Of a stretch of DNA of 64,000 bases, positions 16,698 to 24,537 are shown one piece after another. Made by a program: the position numbers and the translations under genes. Source of the DNA: VGNY01 sp964549635 (GTDB lineage Bacteria > Chloroflexota > Dehalococcoidia > GIF9 > UBA5629); assembly GCA_964549635.1 (NCBI GenBank), contig CAZJVJ010000002.1, positions 115,256-179,255 of the forward strand. Reading direction: 5' to 3'. Position 1 is the first letter of the stretch; each line of letters begins with the position of its first letter. The notes beneath the pieces were generated by a model. That model was not told the DNA's origin, searched no databases, and worked only from the letters and a program-made list of their open reading frames with translations.

Positions 16698-17108
16698 CTA
16701 GAATGGTAAGTCCTCAGGTGTAACATCATCTTCTCCAGCGTCAGCTGTAAATTCTTCGCTGGGAAGAGGGGATGTGGCCTGTCTATCAAGAAATAACACT
16801 CTATTGGCTATCACTTCAACGCTTAGGCGTTTCTGGCCATCCCGTCCTTCCCAGGCACGAGTGCGTAGGCTGCCTTCAACGTAGACTCGCTGGCCTTTAG
16901 TTAAAAACTGATTGCAACTTTCAGCCTGTTTCTTCCACGTGACTATCGTGAACCAATCCGTTTCTTGTTTACGTTCTCCATCAGGTGCCGTATACAGTCG
17001 ACTGGTTGCAAGACGAAATGAAGCTACTGGATTACCGTTTGGAGTAAATCTCATCTCTGGATCAGTACCAACATTGCCTATCAGCATAATCTTATTTAAG
17101 CTCACCAT
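16698..17108 (-). CDS. ssb: single-stranded DNA-binding protein
   Basis: Coats single-stranded DNA in replication and repair. The 136 residues start with an OB fold (MVSLNKIMLIGNVGTDPEMRF region), contain the WFTIVTWKKQAE segment, and end in the acidic tip EDDVTPEDLPF that recruits partner proteins. AAGGAG lies before the ATG. It sits between rpsF and rpsR as in most bacteria. Confidence 0.97.
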   Translation of the reverse strand: MVSLNKIMLIGNVGTDPEMRFTPNGNPVASFRLATSRLYTAPDGERKQETDWFTIVTWKKQAESCNQFLTKGQRVYVEGSLRTRAWEGRDGQKRLSVEVIANRVLFLDRQATSPLPSEEFTADAGEDDVTPEDLPF

Positions 17109-17126
17109 ACTGACACTCCTTACACC

Positions 17127-17414
17127 TTAGTCCGCCAGCTTTATTAGTAGATGGCGTAGGACCTCCCCCGAAAGGCGCAGATTCGCATCCAGCTCCTTTG
17201 TTGAAGCTGGTTTCAGCTTTAATTTCGCTAATAAATAATTCCCCTCAGCACGTCTTTTTATCGGATAAGCCAGTTTTTTTCTCCCCCATTGATTAATTTC
17301 GTCAACACTCCCACCAATCTTCTTAATCATTTCGCTGAGCTTGGTGATAACATTAGGCATTTCTTCATCAACTATTTCAGGGTTGATTATAACTACCAAT
17401 TCGTAGTTTGACAT
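17127..17414 (-). CDS. rpsF: 30S ribosomal protein S6
   Basis: Small-subunit protein partner of S18. The 95 residues show the family start NYELVVIINPE and the later INQWGRKKLAYPIKRRAEGNY segment. It is the first gene of the long minus-strand run to ileS, with a promoter 35-64 bases upstream. The short leader does not show a clear S6:S18-binding CCG motif. Confidence 0.96.
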   Translation of the reverse strand: MSNYELVVIINPEIVDEEMPNVITKLSEMIKKIGGSVDEINQWGRKKLAYPIKRRAEGNYLLAKLKLKPASTKELDANLRLSGEVLRHLLIKLAD

Positions 17415-17448
17415 TATTTACTACCTTGTAGGGTTTAAAGGTGAAGAA

Positions 17449-17478
17449 ATTATATCATATCGAACAAAATAGCAACAA
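17449..17478 (-). promoter_or_regulatory. promoter of the rpsF operon
   Basis: On the minus strand TTGTTG (17473-17478) and a perfect TATAAT (17449-17454) are 18 bases apart, 35 bases before the rpsF start. It is the likely main promoter for the ten-gene run to ileS. Confidence 0.7.
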
Positions 17479-17548
17479 GCCTATCTAGAATGGCCTAAGC
17501 ATGAGTGCCTGACCTTGCTCAGAGGTGCGAAAGTGCACAGGATAATCG

Positions 17549-18967
17549 TCAAGTGGTTCCTCTAAGGTAGGCATCTATTGAAGCCGCAGCTCGTTTGCCA
17601 GCTCCCATGGCGCTGATAACTGTAGCGGCACCGGTCACAACATCTCCTCCAGCCCAGACTCTTTCCTTTGTTGTCTTACCAGTATTCTCATCGGCCACTA
17701 CAGTACCGTTTTTCCTCGTCTCCAATCCCGGGGTCGTTGATGGGATCAACGGATTAGGTGTGGTTCCCAGAGCTACAATAACCACATCAACCTCCATTAT
17801 AAACTCGCTGCCCTCTTTTACAATGGGGCGAGGTCGACCGCTGGCATCAGGCTCCCCAAGTTCCATTTCGTAACACTCCATTGCAGTAACCCAGCCATGG
17901 GCATCACCGATGAATCTTTTTGGATTGGTAAGGAACTTGAATATAATCCCTTCCTCTTCGGCATTTTCTACCTCTTCACGCCGTGCTGGCATTTCAGGCC
18001 TTGACCTGCGGTAGACAATATAGACCTCTTCAGCCCCAAGTCTTAAGGCACAGCGAGCTGCGTCCATAGCTACATTGCCACCACCGATGACTGTCACCCT
18101 CCTCCCTATTTTTATCGGGGTATCATATTGGGGGAAGAGGTAGGCCTTCATCAGGTTTACCCGGGTAAGGAACTCATTTGCTGAATAGATGCCGTTAAAG
18201 TTCTCACCAGGCACGTTCAAGAACATAGGCAAACCAGCGCCGGTGCCCAAGAAGACGGCACTATAACCGCTCGCTAAAAGCTCGTCAACAGTTGCCAGCT
18301 TACCCATTACTGAGTCTAGCTGAATGTCTACTCCTAATGACCTGACATAATCTACTTCACCTTGGACAATAACTTTTGGCAACCTGAACTCTGGTATCCC
18401 ATACATCAAGACCCCACCAGCGACATGTAGTGCCTCAAAGATGGTCACTTGGTGTCCTAGCCTGGCTAAATCGGCAGCACAGGTCAGTCCGGCAGGACCT
18501 GAGCCAATGACAGCTACCTTCTTGCCTGTTGGTGGTCGCAGTTCTACTGGTGAATTTAATTCAGTGGTATGGGTCCGTTCCCAGTCGGCAACATATCGTT
18601 CCAGTCGACCTATAGCTATGGGTGCTCCCTTTTTAGCCAACGTGCATACTTCTTCGCACTGTGTTTCCTGTGGGCAGACTCGCCCGCAGATGCCTGGCAA
18701 GGCGTTTTTACTTTTCATTATCCTCACTGCCTCAGGCATGTTGTTGTCGCGTATTGCCTTTATAAATTCGGGGATATCTACATATACCGGGCAGCCTGCA
18801 ACGCATGGTCTTTTAGGACATTGGATACAGCGGCTGGCCTCTTTTATAGCCATGTCTTCACTATAGCCCAGAGCCACCTCGTCGAAGTTTTCTATTCTGA
18901 CCTTAGGGTCTTGGCGAGGCATGGCTACTCTGTTTAAGTCTAGCTTTGGTTTCGGTTTCTCTTGCAT
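17549..18967 (-). CDS. nfnL: NfnL-like/glutamate synthase small-chain-like flavoprotein
   Basis: Large subunit of NADH-dependent reduced ferredoxin:NADP+ oxidoreductase, or the related sulfide dehydrogenase SudA. In 472 residues it shows an Fe-S domain with CIQCPKRPCVAGCP and CGRVCPQETQCEEVC (two clusters), an FAD loop GSGPAGLTCA near residue 154, a NADPH loop GGGNVAMDAAR near residue 295 and a C-terminal CGGDVVTGA-like segment reading AGGDVVTGAATV. Its gene follows nfnS after 105 bases, the usual Nfn pairing. A stand-alone GltD with a glutamate synthase large chain is less likely as none is near. Confidence 0.85.
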   Translation of the reverse strand: MQEKPKPKLDLNRVAMPRQDPKVRIENFDEVALGYSEDMAIKEASRCIQCPKRPCVAGCPVYVDIPEFIKAIRDNNMPEAVRIMKSKNALPGICGRVCPQETQCEEVCTLAKKGAPIAIGRLERYVADWERTHTTELNSPVELRPPTGKKVAVIGSGPAGLTCAADLARLGHQVTIFEALHVAGGVLMYGIPEFRLPKVIVQGEVDYVRSLGVDIQLDSVMGKLATVDELLASGYSAVFLGTGAGLPMFLNVPGENFNGIYSANEFLTRVNLMKAYLFPQYDTPIKIGRRVTVIGGGNVAMDAARCALRLGAEEVYIVYRRSRPEMPARREEVENAEEEGIIFKFLTNPKRFIGDAHGWVTAMECYEMELGEPDASGRPRPIVKEGSEFIMEVDVVIVALGTTPNPLIPSTTPGLETRKNGTVVADENTGKTTKERVWAGGDVVTGAATVISAMGAGKRAAASIDAYLRGTT

Positions 18968-19072
18968 TTTAGTCTTCCTTAACTAAAATTTGTTAAAATT
19001 AAATTTCAGTCGCGTGTGGGGCATTGTTCAGGCAAAGCAGCACGATGAAATATGGCGACAACTCTATATAAG

Positions 19073-19912
19073 TCAAGCGTGCTGGCACTGATGTAACTTC
19101 CATAGTTCGAAAGATTGTCTTTCCTCATCACAGTAGATCCGCTGACGTGCGAACAAAAGCTCCCAGTCAACTTGATGTCCATCAAATTCTGGACCATCGA
19201 CACAAACGAATTTGGTTATACCGCCTACTGAGACGCGGCAGCATCCGCACATTCCTGTGCCGTCAACCATAATCGGATTGAGGCTGACGACAGTGTGTAC
19301 CCCGAATGGCCTTGTGGTCAAAGAGCAGAACTTCATCATTATGGCTGGGCCAATGGCGATGACGCGATTAATTTCACGATTCTGTTCAAGGACTTCTTTT
19401 AAAGGTTCGGTAACCACTCCTTTGCGCGCATATGAGCCGTCATCTGTGGTGACTATGAGTTCATGGCTTACGCTCTGCAATCGGTCTTCCCAGAAAAGCA
19501 AGTCTTTGCTTCGAGCTCCCATTATCGTAATAATTTTATTTCCAGCCTCTTTCAGAGCCCTGGCTATGGGATATATTGGGGCGACACCAACACCACCGCC
19601 CACACAGACTACCGTACCAAAGTTGTCTATCTCTGATGGTAGCCCTAATGGCCCTATCAGATCAAGTACATTATCACCAGCATTAAGGCAGGACAGCTTA
19701 TAGGTTGTGGTTCCTACCTTCATAGCCACAAGTGTGACTGTTCCCTTTTTATCGTCCCAATCAGCCAACGTGAGTGGGATGCGTTCCCCGACCTCGTCAA
19801 CCCTGATAACGACAAATTGGCCGGCTTTAGCCTTTCTGGCGATTGCTGGTGCCTCAATTTCCATTAAATATACCACGGGACAGAGATTTTCTTTAACCAC
19901 GATCTTATACAT
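19073..19912 (-). CDS. nfnS: NfnS-like ferredoxin/NAD(P) reductase subunit
   Basis: Small subunit of the bifurcating transhydrogenase Nfn (also SudB, and related to PyrK). The 279 residues have an FAD domain with GERIPLTLADWD, a NAD domain with GGGVGVAPIYPIARALKEAG near residue 105 and a C-terminal [2Fe-2S] region with MCGCCRVSVGG and more Cys. GGAGG lies before the ATG. It is 169 bases after the formate dehydrogenase gene on the same strand and before nfnL. Confidence 0.86.
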   Translation of the reverse strand: MYKIVVKENLCPVVYLMEIEAPAIARKAKAGQFVVIRVDEVGERIPLTLADWDDKKGTVTLVAMKVGTTTYKLSCLNAGDNVLDLIGPLGLPSEIDNFGTVVCVGGGVGVAPIYPIARALKEAGNKIITIMGARSKDLLFWEDRLQSVSHELIVTTDDGSYARKGVVTEPLKEVLEQNREINRVIAIGPAIMMKFCSLTTRPFGVHTVVSLNPIMVDGTGMCGCCRVSVGGITKFVCVDGPEFDGHQVDWELLFARQRIYCDEERQSFELWKLHQCQHA

Positions 19913-20081
19913 ATTTCCTCCCGAGTTGTTTAGTCATATCAGTTGTGTTGTGGGTAGCATAGTCTGATAAAGCTGGACTGCCTCTGCTGCGGCAGCATAA
20001 TATTGCTAAGACAGTTCTCCCCATTTAGCAAAGCGCACCTTAAATAACCAGCTTTTGTGTCGTTTGACATAATCTTCAACC

Positions 20082-23000
20082 TCATTTAATCCGCTCAATC
20101 CGTACGGCACATACTTTAAGTTCCGGAATTTTTGATACAGGGTCTAGTGCTGTGTTGGTCAGGACATTAGCCGGAGTTTCGACGAAGTGGAATGACATGT
20201 AGACTACCGTTGGTGGCAATTTTTCAGTGACTTTCGCCTTGGCGATTACTTCACCGCGACGTGAAATGATTTTGACCTTCTCGCCGTCCCTAATTTTCAA
20301 AACGGCGGCATCTTTCGAGCTTATCTCCACCACTCCTTCTGGCTCGATTGTATTTAGTCCGGCAACTCTACGTGTCATACTGCCAGTGTGATAGTGATAC
20401 AGGCTACGACCAGTAGTTAAAATGAGAGGATATTCTTCATCAGGCAATTCAGCCGGCGGCCTGTATTTGAGTGGCGTAAATCTTCCTAGGCCGCAAACGA
20501 ATTTGCCTACGTGTAATATAGGTGTCCCCGGATGATCTTTGGTGGGACAGGGCCATTGTAAACTACACTCTTCCAAACGCTGGTAGCTAACACCTCCATA
20601 GCTAGGTGTCAGGCTAGCGATTTCTTCCATTATTTCTGAAGGATGGTCAAAGTTGAAACCGTTGGCACCCATTTTTTGGGCTAGCTTGCTGATGATCCAC
20701 CAATCGGGCTTGGATTCCCCTATTGGTTCGATTGCTCTTCGCACTCGTTGTATTCGTCGCTCGGTATTTGTAAATGTCCCATCCTTTTCGGCAAAACTAC
20801 TTGCTGGCAAAACAACATGAGCCAGTTGAGCAGTCTCAGTTAGAAACATGTCTTGAACTATGAGGAAATCGAGCCTGCTTAGTGCCTCACGAACATGCCT
20901 TGTGTCTGGGTCGCTTAATATCGGATTTTCACCCATAATGTACATTGCTTTAATGCGCTTTTGATAAGCGGCGTCAAACATCTCGGTCAAAGTTAGCCCA
21001 GGTATGGGGTTCAAATTGCATTTCCAGGCAGTCTCGAATTTCCTCTGAATATCTGAATTGTCAACTCTCTGGTAACCTGTGTATACGTTTGGTAAAGCTC
21101 CCATGTCGCAGGCCCCCTGGACATTGTTTTGCCCACGCAATGGGTTCACGCCAGATGAACGTTTGCCTATATTGCCAGTCAACATAGCTAAATTGGCTAT
21201 AGCTAGCACATTATCAGTGCCGTGGCTGTGCTGGGTCACACCCATACAATAAATAATACTTGCTGGTTTGCGGGTGGCGTATAATCGAGCTGCTTCAGCT
21301 ATATCATCTCTGGATACGCCAGTAACCTTTTCTACAAAGTCGAGGTTAAAATCCTTCAATGATTCCTTGAAGGCATCAAAATTGTCGCAACACTCACTTA
21401 CAAAAGTCAAATCTGCCAATCTCTCTTCAAGAATAACTCTTGCCATGCCCATAAGTAGAGCCACATCGTTACCAGGTATGGGTCTCAGCCAGATGTCAGC
21501 GTAACGACAAAGATCAATTTCCCTGGGATTGACTACAATAAGCTTCCCGCCATTGTGCACTGATTTCTTTATCTCCAAGGCTAACACAGGATGGCAGGCG
21601 GTAGTGTTGCTACCGATGACGATGGTACAAGCAGAGCTGCTGATTTCACCAATAGAATTAGTCATTGCGCCGCTACCGAAACTAGTGGCCAGACCGGCCA
21701 CGGTGGGAGAATGTCAAAGACGGGCACAGTGGTCCACGTTATTAGTCTGCATGACAGCCCGAGTAAATTTTTGGGCCAGGTAGTTTTCTTCGTTGGTGCA
21801 TCTGGCAGAGGCAATGAAGGCAAATTGTTCCGCTTTGTAACTTGACAATCTACTGGCGATAAGTTCCAGAGCCTCATCCCACGCTACCTCAACAAACTTA
21901 CCGTTTCTTTTGACCAGTGGTGTTTTTAGTCGCTCTGGATGGTTGATAAATTCATAGCCAAATCTCCCTTTGACACAAAGGTTACCTTTGTTAACAGGAC
22001 TTTCGGCATCAGGCCTTACGCTAACAACAAGGCCACCCCGGACGCCCAGGTACAAACCGCAGCCTACACCGCAATAACAACAGATGGTCTTTACTTCACG
22101 TTCAGGGCGCATTTCATTTTTGGGGACGAGCGAACCTACTGGGCAAACGGAAAGGCACTGACCACAAGAAACACAGGCTATGCCTGGCAGTGGGCTACCG
22201 TAACCCTTAAAAGCCTCAACTCGGTAACCTACATTAATGGCACCTATGCCTTGGATGTCACGGCACATTTGGACACAGCGTTCGCAGGATATGCACTTAT
22301 TAGGGTCTCGTTCTATAAACGGGTGATTTTTGTCTACAGGATAAAGAAACTTGGTGCCAACCGTTGCTATTGATGGGATATCGTATTCTGTTGCCAGCTG
22401 GCGAAGCTCACAGTAGTATGCTGCTTTGCAGCCGCATTCTAGGCATCGCTCAGCCTCTTTCTTGGCCGCTTCTTCAGAGTAACCGAGTTCGATCTCATCG
22501 AAATTATTACGCCTGTTTTCTGTATTAAGTTTCGGCATCTTCTCTCTTGGCTTTCGCTCCAATTGAACAAATTCGTCCAAATTTAATTCAGTCAATTGTC
22601 CTTTGCTGATGCTAAATGGTTCTTTGGTTCGTGGAAGTTCTTCACCCCTTAAATAGCTGCAAATGGCGGCAGCCGCTTTTCTTGCGGTGGCGATAGCTTC
22701 CACCGCTGTGGCAGCTCCCGTTACACAGTCGCCACAAGCGAAGACTCCTGTTATATTTGACATGAAGGTGTTACGGTCAACCGCTATATTCCCCTTCTCA
22801 ATTCTGAGATCGGTTACACCAGTTAGAAATGAAAGGTCAGGCTGTTGACCAATAGCAGCGATCACCGAATCAACAGGTATAATAAACTCAGAACCCGGTA
22901 GAGGTTTAGGTCTAGGACGCCCACTGGCATCTGGCTCGCCCAATTCCATTTTGACGCATTCTATAGCGGTCACCTTTCCATTTTCAGCTATGATTTTGGT

Positions 23001-24152
23001 TGGTGCAGCCAGAAAGTGTATTTTGACTCCTTCTTCTTCAGCCTCCTCGACTTCCCAAGGACTGGCCGGCATTTCAGCACGGGAGCGCCGATAAACAATG
23101 GTGACGTCTTTTACCCCCAAGCGAATGGCAGTGCGGGCTGCGTCAATAGCAGTGTTCCCCCCACCAATTACCGCCACTTTGTTGCCAAGTTGTATATGTT
23201 TTCCGAGATTAATTTCGCGGAGAAATTGAGTGCCCGGCAATACCCCTGGCAGGTCCTCTCCTTCAACATTCATTCTTTGGCTCTGATGGGCACCTATTGC
23301 AAGCAAAATCGCTCTAAAACCATCATCCAAAAGACTCTTGATTGTAAAATCAACACCTAAAGTTCGATTGGTTAAAATGGTTGCACCTAAGTCTGTAATT
23401 GTTGAGATTTCTTGGTCAAGAATGTCACGCGGCAACCGGTAACTTGGTATACCATAGCGTAGCATACCCCCAGGTTGAGGCAGTGCCTCAAAAATTGTAA
23501 CATCATGGCCATCCTTAATTAAGTAGTAGGCGGCGGAAAGACCAGCTGGCCCAGAGCCAACAATGGCCACTTTAAAGCCACTCTTTGGTCTGAGAACAGG
23601 TACAAACCTGTCTTTGCCCAAAATGTCTTGGTCAGCAGCGAAGCGCTTTAAGCTACAAATGGAAACAGGCTGGTCTACCACGTTCCTGCGGCAGGCTTGT
23701 TCACAGGGATGAGGACAAATACGTCCTATGATTGCAGGTAGGGGGAGAGTTTCTTTAATAACCTCTACTGCCTCTTTGTAAGCTCCCCGTCTAATTAGCG
23801 CAATATACCCGGGGATGTCAATGCCGGCAGGACAAGTTGACTGGCATGGTGCAATACAGTCCCCGTTATGGTCAGACAGAAGTGACTCCAGACATCGTCT
23901 TCGAGTAGCCATGACTCTATCATTGCCGGTCTCGATCACCATTCCATCTGTTATGAGTGTGGTACAAGGGGTGACTATTCCTAATCCCTGGACATCTACA
24001 GCTGAAACCCAGCAACAATCAAGAGGCTTAGCGTGACTACCTGAGCATAAGGTATGAATATGAATCCCGTTTTGTCTACACGCGTTGAGGATAGTTTGAT
24101 TAACGTCGGCAATTATTTCCTTCCTATCAACTACTATTTTGACCGGTGACAC
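20082..24152 (-). CDS. fdhA: selenocysteine formate dehydrogenase fused to GltD-like module
   Basis: Molybdopterin enzyme that interconverts formate and CO2, 1356 residues if UGA 21714-21716 is read as Sec813. In order: a [2Fe-2S] domain (C36, C47, S50, C63; Ser replaces one usual Cys), a GltD/NfnL-like Fe-S flavoprotein module (CIAPCQSTCPAG; FAD loop GSGPAGLSAAYYL; NAD loop GGGNTAIDAARTA), a NuoG-like region with CISCERCVQMC and CVSCGQCLSVCP, the catalytic cluster motif CYCGVGCGL, and the MopB domain with CARL-U-HSPTVAGL. Without the readthrough the gene would be cut exactly at the active site, while the frame continues unchanged. GTG start with GGAGGGG. Next in line are nfnS and nfnL. Likely a soluble NAD(P)-linked enzyme. 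Confidence 0.9.
21685..21716 (-). promoter_or_regulatory. UGA selenocysteine codon and bacterial SECIS-like hairpin
   Basis: Reading the minus strand, TGA is followed after 12 bases by GTGGCC-GGTCT-GGCCAC, a perfect 6-pair stem with a 5-base loop. There are 18 bases between the TGA and GGTCT. From memory, the Escherichia coli fdhF SECIS has the same GGUCU apical loop at the same distance. This hairpin would be bound by SelB to insert selenocysteine. Confidence 0.85.
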
Positions 24153-24537
24153 TTTTCCCCTCCAACATATTGATGATTTTTGGTGTTATTTATTTGTCTG
24201 TCATTAGGTGAAACAAGATGCACACCGTATTTTTGTGAGGCATCGCAGCCAAATTGGCAGTGTATCAAAAAACAATATTTTCGGTCAACTTTATTGTCTG
24301 TTTGTGTTAATGTTCTATGATTTGGTCACTGAACAATAACATTCTTGTCTCGATAGCCTACGTAGTATTTATCGATATCTCGAGTTGAATCTAAATAGAT
24401 TTACTTTTTGTATCCCATCGAAATGGGCGAAAGCTGCTTTGAGGTACAATAAGGGACACTTGAGAGAATGAGAATCTTCATCAGTACGAGATACAACAGG
24501 GATGAAGGCTTATAGTTTGTAGTTAGGGCATTATTCT
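24153..24537. other. 385-base gap with candidate fdh promoter
   Basis: AT-rich gap between two minus-strand genes, without a convincing ORF or structured RNA. On the minus strand TTGACC (24283-24288) and TACACT (24259-24264) lie 18 bases apart, a possible promoter for the formate dehydrogenase, leaving a leader of about 100 bases. I see no clear terminator for the upstream acylase gene. Confidence 0.35.

Noticed and set aside
17415..17448. S6:S18 autoregulatory RNA motif before rpsF
   Set aside because: The leader is about 28 bases, too short, and the CCG-bearing hairpin is not seen.
21714..21716. Frameshift or pseudogene splitting the formate dehydrogenase
   Set aside because: Both halves are in the same phase, both are intact at motif level, and the only stop is a TGA at the known Sec position with a fitting hairpin.
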